From: Oscillospiraceae bacterium
Lineage (GTDB): Bacteria > Bacillota > Clostridia > Oscillospirales > Oscillospiraceae
Assembly: GCA_022801715.1 (NCBI GenBank)
Contig: JAAWSV010000026.1
Span: 1-34,498, forward strand
Length of the DNA stretch: 34,498 nucleotides
Direction of reading: 5' to 3'
Shown here: positions 15,323 through 23,655 of the stretch, piece after piece
Numbering within the stretch: position 1 is the stretch's first letter
Layout of the letters: every line of letters starts with the position of its first letter
Program-made: the position numbers and the translations under genes
The notes under the pieces: generated by a model
The model's database searches: none
What the model saw: only the letters and a program-made list of their open reading frames with translations
What the model was told of the DNA's origin: nothing

Positions 15323-16288
15323 ATGAGGCGTCTTGGGGCGTTGGATCACTACATGAACGACCAGCACCGGGAGATGGTGCGTCTTGCGGCGGAGCGGTGC
15401 GGGTTTTCTGCGGAATTTTTTGGTTCCGTGGAGGCGGCGCTGCCCTTTGCGGAGCAGTTTGAGGTGTTTTTTGGGTGCAACTGTCAGAGGGTTATCAAGG
15501 CGGCAAAGAATCTCCGGTGGTTTGCCTGTGCCTATGCGGGGATCGACCCCTATGTGGAGGATGACGCCTGGGGGAATCCGGCGTGCCTGCTGTCCAACTC
15601 CGCCGGGGCCTACGGGGTGACGATTGCGGAGCACGTGGTGATGGTGCTGCTGATGCTGCTGCGGCGGATGCCGGAGTATGAGCGGATGCGCACGGAGCAG
15701 GAGTGGCGGCGGCTCTCCCCCATCCGGTCGGTGCAGGGACTGCGGGCCACGGTGGCGGGCACCGGAAACGTGGGCACCGAGACGGCCAAGCGCCTGCGGG
15801 CGCTGGGGGCCACGGTGCGGGGTGTGCGCCGGGACAAGTCCAAAGGCGGCGACCCGGCCTTCGAGGGCATATTCGCCATGGAGGAGATCGACAGCCTCCT
15901 GCCGGAGACCGACGCGCTGATCCTGTGCCTGCCGGGGACCCGTGAGACCCGCCGGGTGGTGGACCGGGCGCGCTTGGCCCTCCTGCCCCAAGGGAGCTAT
16001 CTCGTCAACATGGGCCGCGGGCCGGCGGTGGACCCGGAGGCCCTGCTGGAGGCCCTGCAAAGCGGACATCTGGCCGGCGCGGCCTTGGACGTAACGGACC
16101 CAGAACCTCCCGCGCCGGACTCGCCGCTGTGGACACAGCCCAACTTGGTCCTGACCCCCCACTGCGCCGGCGACATGGCCCTCCAGTACACCTGCGACCG
16201 TGTTGTGGAGATGTTCGTAGAGGACCTTCCCCGCTACGCCGCCGGGGAACCCCTGCTCCACGGGGTGGACCGGCGGAGAGAGTATTGA
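15323..16288 (+). CDS. D-isomer-specific 2-hydroxyacid dehydrogenase family protein
   Basis: A 321-residue NAD(P)-dependent dehydrogenase. The substrate-binding part comes first, with SNSAGAYGVTIAEHVV leading into the Rossmann domain. The coenzyme motif TVAGTGNVGTETAKRL has the glycine pattern GxGxxG. Catalytic residues are the Arg in VNMGRGP, the Glu in DVTDPEPP and the His in LTPHCAGD. It should reduce a 2-keto acid to a D-2-hydroxy acid or the reverse; the substrate is not predictable, and divergence from lactate or phosphoglycerate dehydrogenases is evident. The ATG at 15323 follows AGAAAGGAG; the longer frame from 15299 covers that site. Confidence 0.9.
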   Translation: MRRLGALDHYMNDQHREMVRLAAERCGFSAEFFGSVEAALPFAEQFEVFFGCNCQRVIKAAKNLRWFACAYAGIDPYVEDDAWGNPACLLSNSAGAYGVTIAEHVVMVLLMLLRRMPEYERMRTEQEWRRLSPIRSVQGLRATVAGTGNVGTETAKRLRALGATVRGVRRDKSKGGDPAFEGIFAMEEIDSLLPETDALILCLPGTRETRRVVDRARLALLPQGSYLVNMGRGPAVDPEALLEALQSGHLAGAALDVTDPEPPAPDSPLWTQPNLVLTPHCAGDMALQYTCDRVVEMFVEDLPRYAAGEPLLHGVDRRREY

Positions 16289-16385
16289 TGAATCAGGAGT
16301 TGGGGATTAAAGGAGCGCCAGTGCCGCGGTTCTAAATGGGGCTTAGTTACATAGGAAAAGCTGCATAAAGCTTGCTTTAAGTGAA

Positions 16386-16424
16386 AAACAGCAGCCGGGG
16401 GTGTAATCTCCCCGGCTGCTGTTT
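16386..16424. terminator. Bidirectional intrinsic terminator
   Basis: Perfect 15-bp stem AAACAGCAGCCGGGG / CCCCGGCTGCTGTTT with a nine-base loop. Its A- and T-runs allow it to work in both directions between the convergent dehydrogenase and feoB genes. Confidence 0.88.
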
Positions 16425-16435
16425 TCATCAAATTC

Positions 16436-18331
16436 CTAATGCAACAAAAGGTTCACCGCCATGCACAGCACTACCCCCGCCGCTGTGGGGAGGGCGACGC
16501 CGAGGGCGGTCCACTTCCAGCTGCCGCTCTCCCTGCGGATGGTGAGGCAGGTGGTGCCGCAGGGGAAGTGGAACAGAGTGAACAGCGCCGCGCAGAAGGC
16601 CGTGCGGAGGGTCCAGCCGTTGGCGAGGAGGAGGGCCTTCAGCTCGCCCAGGGTGGCATAGTCGGTGAGAGAGCCGGCGGAGAGGTAGCCCATCAGGAGG
16701 ATGGGGATGACAATCTCATTGGCCGGGAAGCCCAAGAGGAAGGCCAGAAGGATCATGCCGTCCAAGCCCATGGCCCGGCCCAGCGGGTCGAGGAGGCGGG
16801 CGCCGGCGGAGAGGAGGGAGGCATCGCCGGCGGGGAGATTGGCCAGCAGCCAGATCAGAAGGCCCGCCGGGGCCGCCACCATCACCGCCCGGCCTAAGAC
16901 GAAGAGTGTCCGGTCCAGTACGGAGCGGAGGATCACCTGGCCCACCCGCGGCATCCGGTAGGGGGGCAGCTCCAAGGAGAAGGAGGAGGGAGTGCCCTTG
17001 AGCACGGTACGGGAGAGGAGGCGGGAGGCCAAGAGGGTCATGGCCACCGCTAAGACGATAGCCGCCAAGAGGAGCGCCGCGGAGAGCAGGGAGCCGGTGA
17101 GGCCGCTGCCGGTGACAAAGAACATGGTAATGAGGGCGATCAGCGTGGGGAAGCGGCCGTTGCAGGGGACAAAGCTGTTGGTGAGGATGGCGATCAGCCG
17201 CTCCCGGGGGCTGTCGATAATGCGGCAGCCCATGACGCCGCAGGCGTTGCAGCCAAAGCCCATGCACATGGTGAGGCTCTGCCGGCCGCAGGCGCCGGCG
17301 CATTTGAAGTGGTGGTCCAGATTGAAGGCCACCCTGGGCAGGTATCCCGCGTCCTCCAACAGGGTGAACAGCGGGAAGAAGATGGCCATAGGCGGCAGCA
17401 TTACCGACACCACCCAGGCCACTGTGCGGTAGACCCCGTCGACGAGGGCACTCTGGAGCAGGGCTGGCAGATGTATGTAGGCGAGGGCGCTTCGCAGCGG
17501 CTCCTGAAGGGAGAACAGCAGGCGGGAGAGCAGCTCCGAGGGGACATTGGCTCCGGTGATGGTCAGCCAGAACACCGCGCCGAGCAGCAACAACATCACC
17601 GGGATGCCTGTGGCCTTCGAGGTGAAGAGCCGGTCCAGACGGCGGTCCCGCCGGTGGGCGTCCTCCGGGGTGCGCACCGCCGCCGCGGCCAGCTCTCTGG
17701 CCCGGGTCAGGAGCGCCCCGGCGATGGCGTCCTGCCGCTGGTCGGCGCACAGCCCCTCCGTGTCCGGGTAGGACACGATGGGTGGCGGCGGAGGCAGCGG
17801 GGTGTGGACGGCCTGCCGCACCGCGGCACGGAGGGCGTCCAGCCCCCGGCCGCCCCCCGCCGCTGTTCCGATGACCGGGATGCCCAAGGCGTCCTGAAGG
17901 GCCGTCAGGTCCACGGCAATCCCCTTCTTCTCCGCCTCGTCCAGCAGATTGACGCACAAAATCACCGGATGGGTACACTCCATCACTTGGAGTGTCAGGT
18001 TGAGGTTTCGCTCTAAGCAGGTGGCGTCGGCCACCACCACGGTGGCGTCGGCCTCGCCGGAGCGGATGTAGTCCCGGGCGATCTCCTCCTCCGCGCTGTC
18101 GGCCAGAAGGGAGTAGGTGCCGGGCAGGTCCACCAGGGTGTACGTCTCGCCACCGTAGGTAAAGGTGCCTCGGGCGGTGGCCACGGTCTTGCCCGGCCAG
18201 TTGCCTGTGTGCTGATGCAGGTTGGTCAGCGCGTTGAATACGGTGGACTTGCCCACGTTGGGGTTCCCCGCCAGCGCAATGGTGTAGCTCGCCAAATTGG
18301 ATAACCTCACTTTCTTTATGCGATGTGGCAT
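16436..18331 (-). CDS. feoB: FeoB iron(II) transporter, short form
   Basis: A 631-residue membrane GTPase for Fe(II) uptake. The N-terminal G domain has G1 GNPNVGKST, a switch region HTGNWPGKTV, G3 DLPGTYS and G4 NLLD. After a short helical regulatory domain come the gate and transmembrane regions. The key cysteines are visible in FVPCNGRFPT and in FHFPCGTTCLTIRRE. A separate FeoA is encoded 72 bases upstream, so feoA-feoB form one leftward operon. It lacks the N-terminal FeoA fusion of the second FeoB at 20548. The annotated ATG is directly adjacent to a GGGGGAG run, which is too close for an efficient site, so a start a few codons later (a GTG or TTG before the ASYTIALAG segment) is possible. 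Confidence 0.92.
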   Translation of the reverse strand: MPHRIKKVRLSNLASYTIALAGNPNVGKSTVFNALTNLHQHTGNWPGKTVATARGTFTYGGETYTLVDLPGTYSLLADSAEEEIARDYIRSGEADATVVVADATCLERNLNLTLQVMECTHPVILCVNLLDEAEKKGIAVDLTALQDALGIPVIGTAAGGGRGLDALRAAVRQAVHTPLPPPPPIVSYPDTEGLCADQRQDAIAGALLTRARELAAAAVRTPEDAHRRDRRLDRLFTSKATGIPVMLLLLGAVFWLTITGANVPSELLSRLLFSLQEPLRSALAYIHLPALLQSALVDGVYRTVAWVVSVMLPPMAIFFPLFTLLEDAGYLPRVAFNLDHHFKCAGACGRQSLTMCMGFGCNACGVMGCRIIDSPRERLIAILTNSFVPCNGRFPTLIALITMFFVTGSGLTGSLLSAALLLAAIVLAVAMTLLASRLLSRTVLKGTPSSFSLELPPYRMPRVGQVILRSVLDRTLFVLGRAVMVAAPAGLLIWLLANLPAGDASLLSAGARLLDPLGRAMGLDGMILLAFLLGFPANEIVIPILLMGYLSAGSLTDYATLGELKALLLANGWTLRTAFCAALFTLFHFPCGTTCLTIRRESGSWKWTALGVALPTAAGVVLCMAVNLLLH

Positions 18332-18403
18332 CTCCCCCGTAAGGGGCTATGGAGTAACTATATACTTTAATACACAGGTAAAGCCAAACAGCGCAGAGCG
18401 CCG

Positions 18404-18625
18404 TCAGACCAGTGTGATCCGCTTCGCATCCTCCCGGCGCAGGGCGATGACCGCGCCGTGGACGGCGTAGGCCACCGGATCACCCCAAGGGCTCTCCTGC
18501 AGGGCGCGGACCGCGGAGCCGGGCGCAAAGCCTAAGTCCAGCAGGCGTCGGCGTTTATTGCCGGTGAGGGTGAGGGATGCCACAGTGGCGTTGGACCCCA
18601 CCGGGAGCTGGTCAAGAGTAGACAT
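18404..18625 (-). CDS. feoA: FeoA family protein
   Basis: A 73-residue SH3-like protein of the FeoA family, with the diagnostic LLDLGFAPGSAVRAL and a late ALRREDAKRI. FeoA is a small cytoplasmic partner needed for FeoB-driven Fe(II) uptake. It is the first gene of the leftward feoA-feoB operon. The start ATG at 18625 has a GGAAGGGGGG run about 13 bases upstream, slightly distant. The region upstream to 18779 holds a small GGAGAGC-type hairpin and no further gene. Confidence 0.9.
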   Translation of the reverse strand: MSTLDQLPVGSNATVASLTLTGNKRRRLLDLGFAPGSAVRALQESPWGDPVAYAVHGAVIALRREDAKRITLV

Positions 18626-18779
18626 GAGGGTTTTCTACCCCCCTTCCTTTTGTATGGGGAGAGCGGCGGGCTCTCCTTGTTGATAGGATATGTTTTTAAG
18701 GGGTGCGGGGTGCCCTGCCGGGCGGGGGCGCTGTGGGGTTACGCTTCCGCGCTTCTCCGCGGGGCGGTCAATAAGCGGT

Positions 18780-18807
18780 TTGCTTTTGGCGTGGGGTGTG
18801 GTATAAT
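18780..18807 (+). promoter_or_regulatory. Probable promoter of the macrodomain gene
   Basis: TTGCTT at 18780-18785 and a perfect TATAAT at 18802-18807 with a 16-base spacer, about 55 bases before the ATG. Confidence 0.65.
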
Positions 18808-18861
18808 CAGCGAAAAGTACCGGCTTCTTTGCCGGCGGGAGATGGAAAGGAGCGGCGCGGT

Positions 18862-19308
18862 ATGCGGTATCGGGAGGAAGTGAGGGACCTGTTCTCGGTC
18901 CCGGAGGAGTACAGTCTGGTCCACTGTATCAGTGCGAATTTTGCCATGGGAAAGGGCATTGTGGTGGAGTTCAACCGGCGTTTTGACATGAAACGCCAGC
19001 TGCAAAGGGGGTATCCCGACTATCTGGATCACTACCGGACACTGGAAAGCGGCGGGGACTGCATTCTGGAGGGGCGGGTATTCAATTTGATTACCAAGGA
19101 GCGGTATTTTCACAAGCCCACCATCGACACCATGCGGGCCGCCTTGGAGCGGATGCGGGCGATCTGTGAGGAGGCAGGGATTCTGCATCTTGCCATGCCC
19201 ATGATCGGCGCGGGGCTGGACCGGCTGCTCTGGGAGGAGGTCTCGGCCCAGATCAAAAGCGTATTCAGGGAGACGGATGTGGACATCTTGGTCTGTAGGC
19301 TGAAATAA
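18862..19308 (+). CDS. Macrodomain protein (TARG1/Poa1-like)
   Basis: A 148-residue single-domain protein. LVHCISANFAMGKGIVVEF and the late MPMIGAGLDRLLWEEV match the macrodomain subgroup that includes eukaryotic TARG1/OARD1 and yeast Poa1. These bind ADP-ribose and remove it from modified acidic residues or phosphates, so hydrolysis of an ADP-ribose derivative in the cytoplasm is the best guess. Bacterial DarG antitoxins use a related fold, but no DarT-like toxin gene is adjacent. The ATG at 18862 follows AAAGGAG. It lies alone between the two Feo systems with its own promoter and terminator. Confidence 0.88.
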   Translation: MRYREEVRDLFSVPEEYSLVHCISANFAMGKGIVVEFNRRFDMKRQLQRGYPDYLDHYRTLESGGDCILEGRVFNLITKERYFHKPTIDTMRAALERMRAICEEAGILHLAMPMIGAGLDRLLWEEVSAQIKSVFRETDVDILVCRLK

Positions 19309-19316
19309 CGTGCAAA

Positions 19317-19350
19317 AAAGCAGGACGGCGATCCTTCGCTGTCCTGCTTT
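19317..19350. terminator. Bidirectional terminator between macrodomain and amidase genes
   Basis: A 14-bp stem of AAAGCAGGACGGCG with CGCTGTCCTGCTTT (one G-T pair), six-base loop, preceded by an A-run and followed by CTTTC. It serves the two convergent genes. Confidence 0.8.
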
Positions 19351-19374
19351 CGTCTGTATACACAATATGTATCC

Positions 19375-20172
19375 TCAATTTTCCCCCCGCAGATGGGACA
19401 GGATGCCATCGGCGATGCCTTGGGCGATGCGCTGCTGGTACGCCTCACTGCGCAGGAGGGCCAGCTCCGCCGGGGTGCTCATGAAGCCGCACTCCACCAG
19501 CGCGGCGGGCATGGCGGCGGTGCGCAGCACCGCCAGGTCCGGGCGCTCCTCCACGCCCATGTCCGGCGCGTCGGCGGCGGCCATCACGGCACTCTGCAGC
19601 GTATCCGCCAGAAGGCGGCTCTCATCGCTCTGGGGGTGGTAGGCGGTGTAGATGCCCCGGGCGTCGGGGTTGGTGGTACTGACGTTGCAGTGAATGCTGA
19701 CAAACAGGTCCGCCTTCCGCCGCTGGGCCAGGTCCGTCCGGGCGTAGAGGGAGAGGTCACTGTCACCAGTGCGGGTCATCACCACGCCCACCCCCTCCCG
19801 GCGGAGGGCCGCGGCGGTCTTTTGGGCAATGGACAGATTCAGGGCGCTCTCCCGCACCCCCTCATACTGGGCGCCGGTGGCGCCGCCGCCGTGGCCCGGG
19901 TCCAGCACCACCGTGTAGGCGGAGAGAGCGGCGGCCTCCGCGCCGTCGGAGAGGTAGGCGGTGCGTGTCTCCTCGTCCCACACCACCGCGAGGCCAAGGG
20001 CCTCGGCAATATCCCGCAGGGGGACCATGGTGCGTCCATCCTCGGTGTAGGCGGGGACCGCCGTCATCTCACCGTTGAGAACCACGGACACACCGGCGCG
20101 GCTGCCAGTGACATGGGCGGTCAGTGTCAGAAGCAGGGCAAAGAGCAGAGAGAGGGGGAGCAGTCGTCTCAT
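19375..20172 (-). CDS. Secreted N-acetylmuramoyl-L-alanine amidase (Amidase_3)
   Basis: A 265-residue exported peptidoglycan hydrolase. A signal peptide (MRRLLPLSLLFALLLTLTA) is followed by a short copper-amine-oxidase-like domain at about residues 28-80 (VPLRDIAEALGLAVVWDEET), often found on clostridial cell-wall enzymes. The zinc amidase domain has the metal ligands His in DPGHGG, Glu in GVRESALNL and His in SIHCN, and the catalytic Glu in VECGFMS. It would cleave the bond between N-acetylmuramic acid and L-alanine. The ATG at 20172 follows AAGGAAGG. Confidence 0.93.
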   Translation of the reverse strand: MRRLLPLSLLFALLLTLTAHVTGSRAGVSVVLNGEMTAVPAYTEDGRTMVPLRDIAEALGLAVVWDEETRTAYLSDGAEAAALSAYTVVLDPGHGGGATGAQYEGVRESALNLSIAQKTAAALRREGVGVVMTRTGDSDLSLYARTDLAQRRKADLFVSIHCNVSTTNPDARGIYTAYHPQSDESRLLADTLQSAVMAAADAPDMGVEERPDLAVLRTAAMPAALVECGFMSTPAELALLRSEAYQQRIAQGIADGILSHLRGEN

Positions 20173-20198
20173 AGGCGGTGTACCTTCCTTTCCCGGCT

Positions 20199-20227
20199 AT
20201 TGTAAAAGAGGACGGCCCGGTGCGCAA
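20199..20227 (-). promoter_or_regulatory. Sigma-A promoter of the amidase gene
   Basis: On the minus strand, TTGCGC (20227-20222) and TACAAT (20204-20199) are separated by 17 bases. Confidence 0.7.
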
Positions 20228-20386
20228 GGCGTAATGTCTGGAGGGAATGGAAAATTGTGGATGTTCCTTTCTGTATGACCGTCTGTCAAACAGGTGAAAC
20301 GGACGAGGGACAGATCGGATGGTGATCGGCTATGACCGGCGAAATGACAGCTTTTGCAGCGCCTTCCGACGCAAATCCCTATGGTG

Positions 20387-20446
20387 TTAGCTATAACTAA
20401 TACCATATTTTTCACTTCGATTTCCGACATAGTTAGTTACAGCTAA
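20387..20446. promoter_or_regulatory. Paired TTAG-N6-CTAA operator-like sites upstream of feoAB
   Basis: Site 1 is TTAGCTATAACTAA at 20387-20400 and site 2 is TTAGTTACAGCTAA at 20433-20446. Site 2 is the reverse complement of site 1 with one mismatch. The starts are 46 bases apart. TTAG and CTAA half-sites resemble those bound by DtxR/IdeR-type iron regulators. Both lie upstream of the feoAB -35 box at 20476. The region 20228-20475 holds no gene and no other clear element. Confidence 0.55.
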
Positions 20447-20475
20447 TAAAATTTTGGTTTTGCGGCAAAATCGCC

Positions 20476-20504
20476 TTGACAGCGGGGAAGGTTTGGCATA
20501 TTCT
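20476..20504 (+). promoter_or_regulatory. Sigma-A promoter of feoAB
   Basis: A perfect TTGACA at 20476-20481 and TATTCT at 20499-20504 with a 17-base spacer, 43 bases before the ATG. Confidence 0.85.
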
Positions 20505-20547
20505 GTACACGATAACATGATTTCTGCGCGAAAGAGAGGGGCTTTCA

Positions 20548-23013
20548 ATGGCAAATGGACGGGGTATGACACTGGGTGAACTGACAGTAGGCCAGCGGTG
20601 CATGATTGAGCGGGTGGGCAACCAGCGGGGCGAGGTGAAGCGCCGACTGGTGGACATGGGTCTGACACCGGGGACTGTGGTGAAGCTGGTGAAGGTCGCC
20701 CCCATGGGGGACCCGCTGGAGGTGTCTTTACGGGGCTATGAGCTGTCCCTGCGCCGCGCGGACGCGGCCCAGATCGGTGTACATATTGTGGACGAGGCGA
20801 CGGCACAGGAGGAACCAAGCACCGTATCTGAGAGCGCCTACCACTTGGGGGGACGGTGCCACGGGGAGTGCGGCCGCTGCGCCATGACCTGCGGACAGCG
20901 GGACACCTTGGAGACCATGCGGCAGGCTCATCTCCACGAGCAGCGCCAGCATCCTAAGCAGTACGACGCCGCCGAGCACGACAAGCACCAGTGGAAGGTG
21001 GCCTTGGTGGGAAACCCCAACGCGGGAAAGACCACGCTCTTCAACGCCCTCACCGGGTCCAACCAGTATGTGGGCAACTGGCCGGGGGTGACGGTGGAGA
21101 AGAAGGAGGGCATCGCCCACGTGGGGGAGCAGAGCTTTACCTTGGTGGATCTGCCGGGGATCTACTCCCTCTCCCCCTACTCCATGGAGGAGATCGTGGC
21201 GCGGAAGTACATCCTGGAGGGGAAGCCCGACGCCATTATCAACATCGTAGATGCCACCAACCTGGAGCGGAACCTCTACCTGACCATGCAGCTTTTGGAA
21301 CTGGAGCGGCCCACGGTGATGGCCCTGAACTTTATGGACGAGGTGGAGAAGCAGGGGATCGTCATTGACTGCGACCGGCTTTCCGCCCGCTTGGGCATTC
21401 CGGTGATCCCCATCTCGGCGCGGGACAACTACAACATCGCCCAGCTCATTGAGGATGCGCACCGGATGATGCACACCGGACTTACCTTGGAGCCGGATGA
21501 TCTCTACGACGACTTTACCCACGTCATTCACCACCGGATCACGGAGATGATCCATGACAGGTGCTACAGCGTAGGACTTCCCGCCCACTGGGCCAGCATC
21601 AAGCTGCTGGAGGGGGACGAGCGGGTGGCCGAGGCCCTGGGATTGGGGGATGTCACCCGCCAGCGCATCGAGCAGGTGGCCAAGGAGTACGAGGCCGGAA
21701 ATCCCTTGGGCGACCGGGAGACCATGATCGCCGACAGCCGCTACCGCTTTATCGAGCGGGCGGTGCGCTACGCGGTGCAGCGGCCGGACCGGGACGGAAG
21801 ACAGACAATGACCGAGCGGATCGACGCGGTGGTGACGCACAAAATTTTTGCCATCCCGGTGTTCTTCGCCATGATGCTGGTGATGTTCCTTTTCACCTTC
21901 TCCGGGCCGGGAAAGTGGCTCAGTGACGGCATGGCTTGGTTTATTGATGAGGTCCTCAGCCCCGGCGTGGGCGGGTGGCTGGTCCACTCAGGCGCCGCGG
22001 AGTGGCTCCGGCGGCTCATCACCGACGGCGTCATCGCCGGGGTGGGGGGCGTGCTGGTGTTCCTGCCCCAGATTGCCATCCTGTTCCTCTTTTTGAGTAT
22101 GCTGGAGGACACCGGGTATATGGCCCGGGCGGCCTTTGTGATGGACCGGACCCTGCGGCACTTCGGCCTCAGCGGCAAGGCCTTTATCCCCATGCTCATG
22201 GGTTTTGGCTGCACAGTACCCGCCATCATGGGGGCGCGGACCATGGAGAACGAGAAGGACCGGCGGATGACGATTTTGCTGGTGCCCTTCATGTCCTGCG
22301 GGGCAAGGCTCCCCATCTACGGGCTGATGACCGCCGCCTTCTTTCCCCGGCACGGGGGACTGATTGTGTTCTCTGTGTATGTGCTGTGCCTGCTGATGGC
22401 GGTGTTCAGCGGCATCTTGATGAAGCGGACGCTGTTTCGCGGGGAGCCAGCGCCCTTCCTGCTGGAGCTGCCCCCCTACCGGATGCCCACGCTGAAGAAC
22501 ATCTGGCTCCACGTGTGGGAGCGGGTGCGGGACTTCCTCACCCGGGCGGGGACGGTGATTTTGGCCATGTCCGTGGTGCTGTGGTTCCTGCAAAACTTTG
22601 ATCTGCGCCTCCAGATGGTGGAGGCCATTGACCGGAGCATTCTGGCCTCCATCGGCGGCGCGCTCGCGCCGGTGTTCGCCCCGGCGGGCTTCGGTTTCTG
22701 GCAGGCGGCGGTAGCGCTGCTTACCGGACTTATCGCCAAGGAGGCGGTGGTCAGCTCCATGAGCCTGTTCTACGGCTTCTCCCTAACCGACTACGCCGCC
22801 GCAGGCGCTGTGATGGCGGTGACCTTTACTCCCGCCGCGGCCCTGGCGTTTATTTCCTTCTGTGCGCTGTACACTCCCTGCGTGGCGGCGGTGGCCACCA
22901 TCCGCCGGGAGATGAACAGCCGCCGGTGGACCGCCGTGTGTTTAGCGTGGCAGATCATCGTGGCCTATGTGGTGAGCGTGGCGGTGTATCAGATGGCGAG
23001 GGTGCTGATGTGA
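20548..23013 (+). CDS. feoB: FeoA-FeoB fusion iron(II) transporter
   Basis: An 821-residue protein. Residues 1-85 form a FeoA domain (RLVDMGLTPGTVVKLVKVAPMGDP). A linker with four cysteines and a histidine (GRCHGECGRCAMTCG) and a His-rich stretch follow. The FeoB G domain starts near residue 150 with G1 GNPNAGKTT, then GNWPGVTVEKKEG, G3 DLPGIYS and G4 NFMDE. The membrane part has the conserved CGARLPIYGL segment and the late LYTPCVAAVATIRRE. It takes up Fe(II) across the cytoplasmic membrane. This is the longer, fused type, unlike the short FeoB at 16436-18331. It is transcribed alone from a strong promoter behind two operator-like palindromes, so iron regulation is likely. Confidence 0.95.
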   Translation: MANGRGMTLGELTVGQRCMIERVGNQRGEVKRRLVDMGLTPGTVVKLVKVAPMGDPLEVSLRGYELSLRRADAAQIGVHIVDEATAQEEPSTVSESAYHLGGRCHGECGRCAMTCGQRDTLETMRQAHLHEQRQHPKQYDAAEHDKHQWKVALVGNPNAGKTTLFNALTGSNQYVGNWPGVTVEKKEGIAHVGEQSFTLVDLPGIYSLSPYSMEEIVARKYILEGKPDAIINIVDATNLERNLYLTMQLLELERPTVMALNFMDEVEKQGIVIDCDRLSARLGIPVIPISARDNYNIAQLIEDAHRMMHTGLTLEPDDLYDDFTHVIHHRITEMIHDRCYSVGLPAHWASIKLLEGDERVAEALGLGDVTRQRIEQVAKEYEAGNPLGDRETMIADSRYRFIERAVRYAVQRPDRDGRQTMTERIDAVVTHKIFAIPVFFAMMLVMFLFTFSGPGKWLSDGMAWFIDEVLSPGVGGWLVHSGAAEWLRRLITDGVIAGVGGVLVFLPQIAILFLFLSMLEDTGYMARAAFVMDRTLRHFGLSGKAFIPMLMGFGCTVPAIMGARTMENEKDRRMTILLVPFMSCGARLPIYGLMTAAFFPRHGGLIVFSVYVLCLLMAVFSGILMKRTLFRGEPAPFLLELPPYRMPTLKNIWLHVWERVRDFLTRAGTVILAMSVVLWFLQNFDLRLQMVEAIDRSILASIGGALAPVFAPAGFGFWQAAVALLTGLIAKEAVVSSMSLFYGFSLTDYAAAGAVMAVTFTPAAALAFISFCALYTPCVAAVATIRREMNSRRWTAVCLAWQIIVAYVVSVAVYQMARVLM

Positions 23014-23019
23014 TGATTG

Positions 23020-23053
23020 AGAGGGGCTGCTTCCAAGCGGAAGCAGCCCCTCT
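23020..23053. terminator. Terminator-like hairpin after feoAB
   Basis: Perfect 15-bp stem AGAGGGGCTGCTTCC / GGAAGCAGCCCCTCT with an AAGC loop, between convergent genes. The T-run is poor on both strands, so it may act weakly or need Rho. Confidence 0.65.
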
Positions 23054-23070
23054 TATGCGATGGGAACAGC

Positions 23071-23655
23071 CTATTCCATCGGCTGCAGGGCCTTCAACAG
23101 GTCCTCCCCATAGACGCCCAGCTGCGCGTCGAGGCCGGCAAAGGGGATGGACAGGGTGTACTGGCCGTCCACCTCATACACCAAAATGCAGATCCCGGAG
23201 CCCACATCCACGGTGCTGCCCAGCACCTCCACCACATCGTGCAGCGTCATGGTGGGGGCGATCTGCCGGACTTGGTCGGAGGTGACGGCGGCGGGTTCCT
23301 CAGGCCAATCTTGACGGGGATTCTCCGGCAGGTAATCTGCGGGGAAGCTGTCCGCCCCCGCGTCATAAGTCTCCGCCGCTTGCTCTGCCGCCTGGATGAT
23401 CTCTCTTCTGGAGTAGTCGCTCAGATCCACCACATCAATGCCTAAACTCTGCAAATACCCGACAGCGGCGTTATACCGGACAGTCTCCACCGCATAGGCC
23501 GCGGCGGAGACCAACAGGGCGGCGGCAAGTGCTGCCGCGATCATGGCGGTCCTCCATCCCCTGCGGTCCGCTCTCCTTTTCACGGGCGGTTTTACTCCCT
23601 TTATGATGTCGTCGTCCAGCTCCCCCAAGACCTCAAAAAAGTCTTCCTTCCTCAT
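23071..23655 (-). CDS. Membrane protein partnered with an ECF sigma factor (possible anti-sigma)
   Basis: A 194-residue protein starting MRKEDFFEVLGELDDDIIKG. A cytoplasmic basic segment precedes one transmembrane helix at about residues 40-60 (TAMIAAALAAALLVSAAAYA). An outside domain follows, ending with a repeat-like fold (MTLHDVVEVLGSTVDVGSG, then ILVYEVDGQYTLSIPF). Its ATG overlaps the TGA of the sigma factor gene in ATGA, so the two are translationally coupled. Layout and coupling fit a membrane-bound regulator of the sigma factor, but no recognised anti-sigma domain is evident. The open frame extends further upstream in the wrong frame over the sigma gene, and that part is not coding. 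Confidence 0.75.
   Translation of the reverse strand: MRKEDFFEVLGELDDDIIKGVKPPVKRRADRRGWRTAMIAAALAAALLVSAAAYAVETVRYNAAVGYLQSLGIDVVDLSDYSRREIIQAAEQAAETYDAGADSFPADYLPENPRQDWPEEPAAVTSDQVRQIAPTMTLHDVVEVLGSTVDVGSGICILVYEVDGQYTLSIPFAGLDAQLGVYGEDLLKALQPME

Noticed and set aside
18862-19308. A DarT-DarG type toxin-antitoxin pair
   Set aside because: Only the macrodomain is present. Neighbours are feoA and an amidase, with no DarT-like gene.
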